NCBI GenBank assembly: GCA_934432885.1
Contig: CAKRYY010000049.1
Coordinates: 1-13,302 of the forward strand
DNA from: an uncultured Lachnospiraceae bacterium
Lineage (GTDB): Bacteria; Bacillota; Clostridia; Lachnospirales; Lachnospiraceae
Direction: 5' to 3'
DNA: 13,302 nt
Position numbers and translations under genes: made by a program. Under the pieces are notes generated by a model that did no database searches, was not told the DNA's origin, and saw nothing but the letters and a program-made list of their open reading frames with translations. Shown here piece after piece: positions 1 through 6,872 of this stretch (within the stretch, counting starts at the first letter, position 1; each line of letters opens with the position of its first letter).

Positions 1-2
1 AG

Positions 3-494
3 GTGGCACGGAACGAGCGAATCCAGCTCGCTCCCATGATTGAGGAGATTTTTACGGATCTCGCGCCACTGGTGGAAAAGCGCGGCATCACGCTGGAGGC
101 GGATGGCGATGGTATCATGACTGGCAGCGACGCGCTGATCTACCGCCTGCTCTTCAATCTGACGGAGAACGCCGTCAAATACAATCGCCCAGGCGGCACG
201 GTGCGGATCTCTCTTGCGCAGGGGCAGGAAAAGCTCATCATCCGCGTTTCCGACACTGGCCGCGGCATTTTGGATGAATATCAGCGAAGCATTTTTCATC
301 CCTTCTTCAGGGTAGACAAGTCCCGCAGCCGCGAGTACGGTGGTGCGGGGCTGGGACTTTCTCTGGTGTGGGAGATAGCCTCTCTCCACGGCGGCTCTGT
401 ATGGGTGGAAGAAAGCTCCGACAGAGGCACCACCATTGCGGTGGAGCTGCCGGCAGGGATGGAAGACGATTTCTCCGGTGCGGATATTCCATAA
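3..494 (+). CDS. Sensor histidine kinase, C-terminal catalytic (HATPase_c) part; 5' end outside window
   Basis: This is the ATP-binding half of a two-component sensor kinase, which would phosphorylate its own histidine and pass the phosphate to a response regulator. Visible motifs, numbered from the first codon in the window: N-box NLTENAVKYN (52-61), G1 box DTGRGI (84-89), F-box FHPFFRVDKS (98-107) and G2 box GGAGLGLSL (113-121). The sensor, membrane and phospho-acceptor regions must lie upstream of base 1, so the GTG at position 3 is read as an internal codon rather than a start. The gene ends in TAA at 492-494. Sampled lines are about 53-62% GC, clearly higher than the following DNA, suggesting a different history from the ECF operon. 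The HAMP-type kinase class is likely, but the stimulus cannot be inferred. The family call is firm; the subfamily is unknown. Confidence 0.93.
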   Translation: MARNERIQLAPMIEEIFTDLAPLVEKRGITLEADGDGIMTGSDALIYRLLFNLTENAVKYNRPGGTVRISLAQGQEKLIIRVSDTGRGILDEYQRSIFHPFFRVDKSRSREYGGAGLGLSLVWEIASLHGGSVWVEESSDRGTTIAVELPAGMEDDFSGADIP

Positions 495-745
495 CAGTCC
501 TTGACTATTTTGAAGGGAATGAATGGATTTTGTAAGGAAAATATTGCCCATACAATAGCAGAATTGAAAGAGCAGTCTATGGAAAATGAATGCCGGAGCA
601 TCAAACTGGCAATGGTTCTCCATAGCATCCTCACGAAATGCCATATGTAGAGTATGGAAGAGAAATAAATGCTTTGGAAGAATCATATGACAAAATCCGA
701 AAAATGTATAAGAGTTATCTGGAGATGCACGTGCGCCGCTTTTGG
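495..745. other. Intergenic stretch with no convincing gene; possible degraded coding remnant
   Basis: No known family was recognised in this spacer. Two short open stretches overlap in different + frames: 519-650 (43 codons, ATG start with purines directly abutting it, so a poor ribosome site) and one opening at ATG 638 with no Shine-Dalgarno sequence. The second runs in frame into the ECF S-component gene. The staggered frames could be the remains of a frameshifted gene, or chance. No terminator with a clear GC stem and T-run was found for the upstream kinase. Confidence 0.3.
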
Positions 746-774
746 TTGAATCCTTCGAATATTCATGCTATACT
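746..774 (+). promoter_or_regulatory. Sigma-A-type promoter with extended -10 for the ECF operon
   Basis: TTGAAT at 746-751, a 17-nt spacer and TATACT at 769-774, with TG at 766-767 giving an extended -10 (TGCTATACT). The predicted transcript start is near 781, leaving a leader of about 100 nt before the S-component ATG at 881. Its position argues that the longer open frame beginning at 638 is not the real protein start. Confidence 0.72.
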
Positions 775-780
775 AAATCT

Positions 781-880
781 TAAGAATGTTTCTGCCATCC
801 AGGGCAAAAGAGGCAGAATACATATTTTGCTGATGCTGTCAAATGACAAATCCACAAAAGAAAACAGGGAGAGAAGTGAC
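781..880 (+). promoter_or_regulatory. Untranslated leader of the ECF operon with a small hairpin
   Basis: Between the predicted transcript start and the S-component ATG, a 7-bp stem (TTCTGCC at 790-796 with GGCAGAA at 812-818) encloses an A-rich loop. AGGGAGAG at 866-873 is the ribosome site. ECF vitamin transporters are often controlled by riboswitches, but this leader does not match any class I can recognise by eye (no TPP, FMN, cobalamin, preQ1 or THF signature seen) and has no T-run terminator. It is listed as a leader of unknown function. Confidence 0.35.
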
Positions 881-1480
881 ATGAAAAAATTATGGACTAT
901 GAAGTTCAACACGGCTACGCTTGTACTGATTCCTGCGGCAATCGGTATCAATTATCTGGGAAAACTGTTTGCGGGACTTTTAAAGCTGCCGCTTTGGCTG
1001 GATTCCATCGGAACCTGCCTGGCTGCACTTTTAGCAGGACCGATTGCAGGGGCGATTGTAGGTGCGGTCAATAACATCATCTATGGTGTGACAGTTGACC
1101 CGATTTCTACGATTTATGCGCTGACCAACATGGCGATTGGTATCGTGGTAGGTATTTTGGCTTATAAAGGCCTTTTGAAAAAGTTTTCAGGCGCATTGAT
1201 TGCGGGACTGCTTGTCGGACTTACCGCAGTTGTTGTATCCACACCGTTAAATTTACAGTTCTGGGGTGGCACGACAGGAAATATCTGGGGTGATGCTGCA
1301 TTTGCTGCCTGCATGGCACAGGGAATGCCCGCATGGATTGCTTCCTTTGTAGATGAAATCATTGTGGATATTCCTGATAAAATCGCAGTGCTTCTGATTG
1401 TCTATGTAATTGGAAAGGGACTTCCCAAGAGTCTTACAGCTCTTTATGGAGGCGGTGATGAAATTTCCAAGCTGGTCTGA
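881..1480 (+). CDS. ECF transporter S component (substrate-binding membrane protein)
   Basis: This 199-residue, very hydrophobic protein has about five or six membrane segments, the usual size for the substrate-capturing S subunit of an energy-coupling factor importer. A conserved-looking LDSIGT segment sits near residue 47 and is followed by a Gly/Ala-rich helix. The assignment rests mainly on context: the next genes encode EcfT and two ATPases, so this is a dedicated (group I) system rather than a shared module. ATG 881 was chosen because AGGGAGAG lies 7 nt upstream and a basic start (MKKLW) leads into the first membrane segment. An in-frame extension to 638 adds hydrophilic sequence, lacks a ribosome site and crosses the predicted promoter. 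The substrate cannot be read from the sequence; I do not recognise it as BioY, RibU, ThiT or FolT. Confidence 0.85.
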   Translation: MKKLWTMKFNTATLVLIPAAIGINYLGKLFAGLLKLPLWLDSIGTCLAALLAGPIAGAIVGAVNNIIYGVTVDPISTIYALTNMAIGIVVGILAYKGLLKKFSGALIAGLLVGLTAVVVSTPLNLQFWGGTTGNIWGDAAFAACMAQGMPAWIASFVDEIIVDIPDKIAVLLIVYVIGKGLPKSLTALYGGGDEISKLV

Positions 1481-1511
1481 TGCCAGCAGATACGAATGAG
1501 AGGTGTTTGCG

Positions 1512-2279
1512 TTGAAAAGTATCAGCTTATATGAAGATAAGGGAACGATACTGAATAAAACGGCACCGGAGAGCAAACTATTTTATATTCTGACGGCAAT
1601 TTTAGTGCCTGCCCTGATTGGAAGCAGATGGGCAGGCATCGCTTTTATTTCATGCAGTGTTCTGCTTTTGCTTTTGGGCAGGGTACTGAAAAAGACGCTG
1701 CCGATTATAGCGCTTTCCGGCTTTGTATTGCTTACAGTGGTTATTATTCAGGGAATTTTCAGGGAGGGAAATACAGTTCCGGTATTTTCCATCGGCTCGG
1801 TGGTATTTTACCGGGAAGGACTTTTGTTTTCACTCTCGATTGTCATTAACATTCTGAATATGCTGCTTGGCTTCTGTGTCATGATACTGACGACTAAGCC
1901 GTCGGATTTGATTGAAAATCTGATGCGGAGAGGTTTTTCACCCCGTTTTGGATATGTATTTGTATCGGTCTTTGAGATTATTCCACAGATGACGGAGACA
2001 ATGGAAACAATTACAGACGCACAGCGAAGCCGGGGCATGGAGACGGAAGGAAATCTTTTTAATAGAATCAGGGCTTTTATTCCGCTGATTTCTCCGGTCG
2101 TCATGAGCTCGCTGGTCAATACCAAGGAGCGTGCGCTTGCATTGGAGGCAAGGGGCTTTAATGCACAGGGCAAACATACTTATTTAAATGAAGAAACCAA
2201 AACGAGAGCTGACATCTATTTACAGGGCATTATGGCGGCTATGATTGCAGCGGCGCTTATCTGGAGGATGATTGCATGA
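1512..2279 (+). CDS. ecfT: ECF transporter transmembrane coupling protein EcfT
   Basis: EcfT is the membrane scaffold that links the S component to the two cytoplasmic ATPases. The 255-residue product has several membrane helices in the N-terminal half, then the long amphipathic region carrying the two family-defining coupling motifs, QRSRG (171-175) and ARG within EARGF (212-216), which dock into the ATPases. The start is taken as TTG at 1512 because GAGAGGTG (1498-1505) is 6-7 nt upstream. A GTG at 1503 would add three residues but overlaps its own ribosome site. The gene begins 31 nt after the S-component stop and overlaps the first ATPase by four bases (ATGA at 2276-2279), implying translational coupling. 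The family call is confident. Confidence 0.92.
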   Translation: MKSISLYEDKGTILNKTAPESKLFYILTAILVPALIGSRWAGIAFISCSVLLLLLGRVLKKTLPIIALSGFVLLTVVIIQGIFREGNTVPVFSIGSVVFYREGLLFSLSIVINILNMLLGFCVMILTTKPSDLIENLMRRGFSPRFGYVFVSVFEIIPQMTETMETITDAQRSRGMETEGNLFNRIRAFIPLISPVVMSSLVNTKERALALEARGFNAQGKHTYLNEETKTRADIYLQGIMAAMIAAALIWRMIA

Positions 2280-3133
2280 CTTATGTAACCGCAGAGCATT
2301 TAAAATATAAATATCCAAACAGTGAGCACTTGGCGCTGGATGATATTTCTTTTTCTGTAAAACCGGGGGAATTTATCGGTATCATAGGACAAAATGGCGC
2401 TGGAAAGAGCAGTCTTTGTCAGGCAATCGCAGGATTGATTCCCAATTTTTACAAGGGTGCTTACGGCGGCAGCCTGCTTTTGGATGAAACGCCTGTGTGC
2501 AGTCTTGATGCGGATGAATTGTGCCGGAAGGTTGGCATCGTTTTCCAGAATCCTTTTAATCAGGTAACAGGCTCAAAGCTTACCGTATATGAGGAGGTGG
2601 CGTTTGGACTGGAAAATTTAGGGATTCCGAGAGAGGAAATGAAGGCGCGGATTGAAGAGGCAATGACGCTTTTACATATTGAAAAATATCGGGACAGGTA
2701 TCCGTTTGATTTATCAGGCGGTCAGATGCAGCGTATGGCGATTGCAGGTATTTTTGCAATGCGCCCGGAGGTTATGATACTGGATGAACCGGTCTCCCAG
2801 CTCGATCCGCAGGGCAGACGGGAAGTGTTTGAAGCAGTGCAGAAGCTGAGCAGGCAGGGTATTACTATTTTTATGGCAGAGCACAATATGGAGCAGATTG
2901 CAGACTTCAGTGACCGTGTGATACTGCTGCATCAGGGGCGCTTAGTTGCAATGGATACGCCGGAGAAGATATTTTCCAGGGATGATTTGGAAAGCTGCCA
3001 GGTGGAAGAACCGATATTTACGAAGGTGGCGCGGCGGCTTTCGATGCGCCAGAGCGATGGCACTTATCCAGTAACGCTCTTACAGACAAAAACGCTGCTG
3101 GAAAAAAGAAGGGCTGCAGAGAGAGGTGTGTAA
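2276..3133 (+). CDS. ecfA1: ECF transporter ATP-binding protein, first ATPase (EcfA1-like)
   Basis: This is one of two ABC ATPases that drive the ECF importer from the cytoplasmic face. All ABC motifs are canonical in the 285-residue product: Walker A GQNGAGKS (38-45), Q-loop Gln91, signature LSGGQ (146-150), Walker B VMILDE with catalytic Glu171, D-loop QLDP and switch His203. Downstream of the ATPase core is the C-terminal extension typical of ECF ATPases. GGAGG at 2263-2267 gives the ATG at 2276, which overlaps the ecfT stop. The gene ends directly against the GTG of the second ATPase. The A1/A2 naming follows gene order and motif quality and is tentative; membership in the CbiO/EcfA family is firm. 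Confidence 0.92.
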   Translation: MTYVTAEHLKYKYPNSEHLALDDISFSVKPGEFIGIIGQNGAGKSSLCQAIAGLIPNFYKGAYGGSLLLDETPVCSLDADELCRKVGIVFQNPFNQVTGSKLTVYEEVAFGLENLGIPREEMKARIEEAMTLLHIEKYRDRYPFDLSGGQMQRMAIAGIFAMRPEVMILDEPVSQLDPQGRREVFEAVQKLSRQGITIFMAEHNMEQIADFSDRVILLHQGRLVAMDTPEKIFSRDDLESCQVEEPIFTKVARRLSMRQSDGTYPVTLLQTKTLLEKRRAAERGV

Positions 3134-3925
3134 GTGAGCAGGATACAGATAGAGAATCTCTGCTTTTCCTATCGGCAGGGAGAGGAAATTATAAAGAATT
3201 TGAATCTGACGCTGGATGAGAGGACGACAGCTATTATTGGGCAGAATGGAGCCGGAAAGACAACATTAGTAAAGCTCTTAAAGGGGCTTTTGCGTCCGAC
3301 AGCCGGAAAGATTCTGCTGAATGGAGAGGATACTGCGCCGCTTACAGCAGCAAAGCTTGCACCTCGGATTGGCATGGTATTTCAGAATCCAAATGACCAG
3401 ATTTTTAAAAATACCGTTTTGGAGGAGGTCATGTTTGGACCGCTGCAGATAGGCATGAACAGAGGCAATGCGCTTGCTTATGCAAAGGAAGCGCTTGCCG
3501 ATGTTGGACTCGCTGCGCTTTCAGAGGAAAATCCGTATGATTTGGGACTTTCCCAACGTAAGATGATAGCGATTGCCAGTATACTTGCGATGAATACGGA
3601 AACGGTTATTTTTGACGAGCCTACGATTGCGCAGGATTATGCGGGAAAACGACGGATTGCAGAGATTATCCGAAGGCTGCGGGATACAGGCAGCAGCGTT
3701 ATTGCGATTCTGCATGATATGGATTTTGTGGCAGAGGTTTTTGACCGTGTTATTGTGATGGCAAATGGAAAGGTCTTAAAGGACGGCTCGCCGCGGGAGG
3801 TTTTTGCGGATGAGGCAGTGTTGGCAGAGGCGTATCTGGAACAGCCTGCGGTGACACGGCTTGGACATGCGCTTGGCTATAAGGAGGTCTTTTTAAAGGT
3901 GGAGGAGCTGGCGAATGGGAAATAG
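3134..3925 (+). CDS. ecfA2: ECF transporter ATP-binding protein, second ATPase (EcfA2-like) with unusual signature motif
   Basis: Partner ATPase of the ECF importer, 263 residues. Walker A GQNGAGKT (36-43), Q-loop Gln84, Walker B TVIFDE with Glu162 and switch His194 are intact. The ABC signature is not LSGGQ: aligned with the first ATPase, the position reads LGLSQ (137-141), followed by RKMIAIAS, which keeps the family pattern. Since each signature completes the partner's ATP site, the site built from the first ATPase's Walker A and this signature may be weakened, giving one strong and one weak site. The GTG start at 3134 immediately follows the previous TAA, with AGAGAGG about 8 nt upstream. 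Its 3' end overlaps the lipoprotein gene by 11 bases, extending the operon. Confidence 0.9.
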   Translation: MSRIQIENLCFSYRQGEEIIKNLNLTLDERTTAIIGQNGAGKTTLVKLLKGLLRPTAGKILLNGEDTAPLTAAKLAPRIGMVFQNPNDQIFKNTVLEEVMFGPLQIGMNRGNALAYAKEALADVGLAALSEENPYDLGLSQRKMIAIASILAMNTETVIFDEPTIAQDYAGKRRIAEIIRRLRDTGSSVIAILHDMDFVAEVFDRVIVMANGKVLKDGSPREVFADEAVLAEAYLEQPAVTRLGHALGYKEVFLKVEELANGK

Positions 3926-4961
3926 AAAAATAGGAACAGCGCTGATTCTGCTTTGTCTGACTGCTTCCCTGACTGCCTGTGGCAAAAAGAGCAGTGAAAA
4001 TATTGATCAGGGCATGGCGGCGATAGAGGCGCTTGACTATGAAAGTGCACTTTCCAGCTTTGAAAAGGCTCTTGTAGAAGGAGAGGATGCAGAGCTTTTA
4101 TATCGTGGTGAGGGGATTGCCAGAATCGGTCTTACAGAGTATGAGGATGCCGCCGCAGCGCTTGAAAAGTCTCTTTCCTATTGTAATGGAATGATAGGAG
4201 ACTTACAGTTTGATACCAATTATTATCTGGCGCTTGCCTATTACAAAAGCGGAGATATTGATAAGGCGTTATCCGTTTATAATGCAATTCTGGATTTGCG
4301 GAGCAATGAAAAAACAGCATATTATCTTAGGGGAACGTTGGAACTGGAAAAGGATTCCTATGATTTGGCTGTTGCCGATTTTGAAAAGGCAATCGAGCTG
4401 GATAAAAAGGATTATGACTGTCTGCTGGACATTTATCGAAGTCTGGTAAAAGCCGGCTATCAGGATGCGGGAAATGAGTATCTGCAGGCGGCACTGGATG
4501 CAGGCGGCGATACGATGGCAGATTATGATAGAGGCAGACTGTATTATTATTTGCAGGATTATGATAATGCGAAGAACTGTCTGGAGAAGGCACGGGATAC
4601 CGGCAGTGCGGAATCGGTGCTTTTCCTTGGAAGAACCTATGAGGCGCTGGGAGATTTTAATTATGCTTCGAGCGTGTATTCGAATTATCTGAGCGAGCAT
4701 CCTGACAATCCACAGATTCAGAATCAGCTTGGCGTATGCAGGATGCAGATGGGCGATTATGAAAATGCGCTTGCTGCGTTTGAGGCGGGAATCGCCAGTG
4801 AGGATAAGACTTATTTGCAGACACTCAAATATAATGAAATCGCAGCGTATGAGTATCTGTCTCAGTTTAAAAAGGCTACAGTGCTGATGGAAAGCTATCT
4901 GGAGCTTTATCCTGATGACCAGAAGGCAGCGCGGGAATATGAATTTTTGCGGACAAGATGA
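3915..4961 (+). CDS. TPR-repeat lipoprotein
   Basis: The 348-residue product starts with a lipoprotein signal peptide: basic MGNRK, a hydrophobic core and lipobox LTAC with Cys22. It should therefore be anchored to the outer face of the cytoplasmic membrane. The rest is a chain of tetratricopeptide repeats with typical spacing of small residues and Tyr/Ala pairs (for example ALDYESALSSFEKAL, GDIDKALSVYNAIL, DYENALAAFEAGI), a protein-binding solenoid of roughly seven to nine repeats. GGAGGAG at 3901-3907 precedes the ATG. The gene overlaps the second ECF ATPase by 11 bases, so it is almost certainly co-translated with the transporter. The partner is unknown. A role in presenting ligand to the ECF complex, or in organising it, is inference only; general envelope scaffolding is equally possible. 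Confidence 0.88.
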   Translation: MGNRKIGTALILLCLTASLTACGKKSSENIDQGMAAIEALDYESALSSFEKALVEGEDAELLYRGEGIARIGLTEYEDAAAALEKSLSYCNGMIGDLQFDTNYYLALAYYKSGDIDKALSVYNAILDLRSNEKTAYYLRGTLELEKDSYDLAVADFEKAIELDKKDYDCLLDIYRSLVKAGYQDAGNEYLQAALDAGGDTMADYDRGRLYYYLQDYDNAKNCLEKARDTGSAESVLFLGRTYEALGDFNYASSVYSNYLSEHPDNPQIQNQLGVCRMQMGDYENALAAFEAGIASEDKTYLQTLKYNEIAAYEYLSQFKKATVLMESYLELYPDDQKAAREYEFLRTR

Positions 4962-4987
4962 AGAATTTCTTAATTTCAGGGGAAGCG

Positions 4988-5016
4988 TTGACAGCCTAAA
5001 TGATGTCTGGTATGGT
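4988..5016 (+). promoter_or_regulatory. Promoter for the Ig-like exported protein
   Basis: Consensus TTGACA at 4988-4993, a 17-nt spacer and TATGGT at 5011-5016 with an upstream TG (5008-5009), which compensates for the weaker -10. The transcript start is expected near 5023, about 45 nt before the ATG at 5069. It suggests this gene can be expressed apart from the ECF operon, although no terminator separates the two. Confidence 0.62.
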
Positions 5017-5068
5017 TGTATCAAAGAATCAAAAAGTGAGCAGTTTTAAGGATTCTAAGGAGGAGAAT

Positions 5069-5764
5069 ATGAAATTCAGTTTAAAGCGTCTGCTGCCGCT
5101 TGCATGTGCAGCAGGATTATTTATGGCATGCAGCCTGACAGTATTCGCAGGAAACCTGCCTACCTTATCGGCAGAGACAGATAAGGTATCGGTAAGCCAT
5201 GAGGATACCAGCACAAAGGTAAAGGTTAAAGTAAAAGAATGGAAAAGCTCCAGTCCGTTTGTTGTAAAATATGCGGTGGATGATTCTTCTGTCGCAAAGG
5301 TAGAGCTTGACAGCCAGAAGAGCGATTCCTTCAAATTAAAGATTAAGGCAAAAGGAACCGGAACAACGGTTGTAAAGGTATGGCTTGACGGCTACAGCCG
5401 CAGCTGCCAGTATATCATCGTGGATTCCGTATATTATCAGAAGGATACAGAGCAGGGATATTCTGTACGTCATTATGGCTATATGACAGGTGAAAAGGGA
5501 GAAGCAGCCAAGATTGATGATTTTAAGATTGTGAATGAAAATGGAGAGAACAGGCTCTGCGTTTATTTCACATTACTGGATAAGGGCTCAGGAGATGGAA
5601 GCACCGCAGTCTTTACCGCAAAATGCGAGGAGGACGATGGAGATTCCCTTGGTAAGGTAAAAGTAACAGCAACCGGTATGTCAGAGGGCGGCAGCGGCTA
5701 TAAGGTAACCTTTAAGCTGCCTAGCAAGACGTCGGTAATCAAGCTGGTAAATGACGATCTGTAA
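5069..5764 (+). CDS. Secreted protein with bacterial Ig-like (BIG2-type) fold, function unknown
   Basis: The 231-residue product opens with a Sec signal peptide: MKFSLKRLLPL, a hydrophobic core and an A-x-A-type site at VFA|GN after residue 27. FMAC at 18-21 is not a good lipobox, so release or wall association is preferred over lipidation. The mature N-terminal half resembles a bacterial Ig-like domain: a stretch with alternating Lys/Val, then DDSSVAKVEL and a GTGTTVVKVWLDG turn. The C-terminal half (from about residue 130) is Lys/Asp-rich, beta-like and not recognised. ATG 5069 was chosen because AAGGAGGAG (5058-5066) fits it and the signal peptide begins there; upstream in-frame codons add hydrophilic residues. 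It lies 107 nt after the TPR gene with its own promoter. Adhesion or surface scaffolding is a guess from the fold. Confidence 0.75.
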   Translation: MKFSLKRLLPLACAAGLFMACSLTVFAGNLPTLSAETDKVSVSHEDTSTKVKVKVKEWKSSSPFVVKYAVDDSSVAKVELDSQKSDSFKLKIKAKGTGTTVVKVWLDGYSRSCQYIIVDSVYYQKDTEQGYSVRHYGYMTGEKGEAAKIDDFKIVNENGENRLCVYFTLLDKGSGDGSTAVFTAKCEEDDGDSLGKVKVTATGMSEGGSGYKVTFKLPSKTSVIKLVNDDL

Positions 5765-5784
5765 TTATAATAGGATAAATATAG

Positions 5785-5808
5785 AAAAAAGAGTTTGCTT
5801 GCAAACTC
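5785..5808 (-). terminator. Hairpin plus T-run oriented as a minus-strand terminator
   Basis: GAGTTTGC (5791-5798) pairs perfectly with GCAAACTC (5801-5808). Read on the minus strand, this 8-bp stem is followed at once by six T (A-run at 5785-5790 on +). On the + strand there is no T-run after the stem, so it is not a good terminator for the Ig-like gene. No minus-strand gene is evident nearby. It could stop antisense transcription from the pyrF side or belong to a small repetitive element. Confidence 0.45.
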
Positions 5809-5880
5809 TCTGCGCGCGAGCGGTGCCTGCAAGGCAAAATTCATCTCCGCGAGCTGCGCATCCATTTTTCATAAGTTAAG
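5809..5880. other. GC-rich hairpin-forming spacer
   Basis: This stretch between the palindrome at 5791-5808 and the pre-pyrF terminator contains further short inverted repeats, such as TGCCT/AGGCA around GCA (5824-5836), and alternating GC tracts (CTGCGCGCGAGC near 5810). Its style resembles the palindrome clusters at 7838-7908 and 13025-13302, but I see no direct sequence identity with them. No ribosome site or gene was found. Confidence 0.3.
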
Positions 5881-5913
5881 AAAGCGCACGGACCAGAAGC
5901 CTGTGCGCTTTTT
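5881..5913 (+). terminator. Rho-independent terminator just upstream of pyrF
   Basis: AAAGCGCAC (5881-5889) pairs with GTGCGCTTT (5903-5911), extendable by GG/CC with one bulge, and ends in a TTTTT tract (5909-5913). It lies between the Ig-like gene and the pyrF ribosome site (AGGAGG, 5916-5921). It most simply ends upstream transcription. Because it sits within the probable pyrF leader it might instead attenuate pyrF, but no antiterminator pairing was found. Confidence 0.6.
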
Positions 5914-5929
5914 ACAGGAGGAAAAGAAG

Positions 5930-6856
5930 ATGATAGAAAAACTGATTGCAGGAATCAAAAGGACAAATGCACCCATTGTAGTTGGTCTGGACCCGATGCT
6001 CTCCTATATCCCGGAGCATATTTTGAAGGCTGCCTTTGCAGAGCATGGCGAGACGCTGAAGGGAGCCGGAGAAGCAATCTGGCAGTACAATAAGGGAATT
6101 GTGGATGCGGTCTGCGATTTGGTGCCGGCAGTAAAACCACAGATTGCCATGTATGAGCAGTTTGGAATCGAAGGGCTGATTGCCTTTGAAAAGACGGTAA
6201 AATACTGCAAGGAAAAGGGGCTTGTCGTAATCGGGGATGTAAAGCGCGGCGACATTGGCTCAACCTCTGAAGCTTATGCAGTAGGACATCTTGGAAAGGT
6301 AGCAGTGGGAACAAAGGAATATTATGGCTTTGATGAGGATTTTGCAACGGTCAACCCGTATCTTGGCTCCGATGGTATCAAGCCGTTTATCAATGTATGC
6401 AAAAAGGAAAAGAAGGGTATCTTTATTCTGGTAAAGACCTCCAATCCAAGCAGCGGAGAGTTTCAGGACCGCCTGATAGACGGACGTCCTCTTTATGAAT
6501 GGGTTGGCGAGCAGGTCGCAAAATGGGGCGAGGAGCATACAGGAAGCACATACAGCTATGTAGGAGCTGTAGTCGGCGCAACCTATCCGGAAATGGGCAA
6601 GGTGCTTCGTAAAATTATGCCGAAAACCTATATTCTTGTGCCAGGCTATGGCGCTCAGGGCGGAAAAGGAGCAGATTTGGTTCATTTCTTTAATGAGGAT
6701 GGACTCGGAGCAATCATCAATTCCTCCAGAGGAATTATTGCTGCATATAAGCAGGAGAAGTATGCAAAGTATGGCAGTGAAAATTATGCAGAGGCTTCCC
6801 GCGCAGCGGTTCTTGATATGAAGGCGGATATTGAGATGGCGCTGGCAGCGAGATAA
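5930..6856 (+). CDS. pyrF: Orotidine 5'-phosphate decarboxylase, type 2
   Basis: Catalyses the last step of UMP synthesis, OMP to UMP plus CO2, in the cytoplasm. The 308-residue length and motif pattern fit the longer type 2 family rather than the roughly 230-residue type 1 enzymes. VVGLDP is present at 17-22 and the catalytic signature GDVKRGDIGST spans 102-112, with Asp103, Lys105 and Asp108 as the charged active-site residues. A later VPGYGAQGGKGAD segment fits the phosphate-binding loop. The ATG at 5930 follows AGGAGG (5916-5921) with 8 nt spacing; longer in-frame sequence upstream crosses the terminator hairpin and is not protein-like. The other pyr genes are not adjacent here, which is unusual since pyrF often sits beside pyrE, pyrD or pyrK. 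A DUF3781 gene follows after 16 nt. Confidence 0.95.
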   Translation: MIEKLIAGIKRTNAPIVVGLDPMLSYIPEHILKAAFAEHGETLKGAGEAIWQYNKGIVDAVCDLVPAVKPQIAMYEQFGIEGLIAFEKTVKYCKEKGLVVIGDVKRGDIGSTSEAYAVGHLGKVAVGTKEYYGFDEDFATVNPYLGSDGIKPFINVCKKEKKGIFILVKTSNPSSGEFQDRLIDGRPLYEWVGEQVAKWGEEHTGSTYSYVGAVVGATYPEMGKVLRKIMPKTYILVPGYGAQGGKGADLVHFFNEDGLGAIINSSRGIIAAYKQEKYAKYGSENYAEASRAAVLDMKADIEMALAAR

Positions 6857-6872
6857 TTTTGGAGTTCCTTTC

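Noticed and set aside
638..880. N-terminal extension of the ECF S component from ATG 638
   Set aside because: There is no Shine-Dalgarno sequence, the added residues are hydrophilic and unlike S components, and a strong promoter at 746-774 lies inside it. ATG 881 has a good ribosome site.
4269..5024. 251-codon minus-strand open frame opposite the TPR lipoprotein gene
   Set aside because: It is antisense to a clear TPR gene. Its Ile/Gln-rich composition is what a reversed TPR sequence gives, and it has no start signal.
5795..5929. Upstream in-frame extension of PyrF
   Set aside because: It crosses a terminator hairpin and GC-rich palindromes. The AGGAGG at 5916-5921 and the family length both support the start at 5930.
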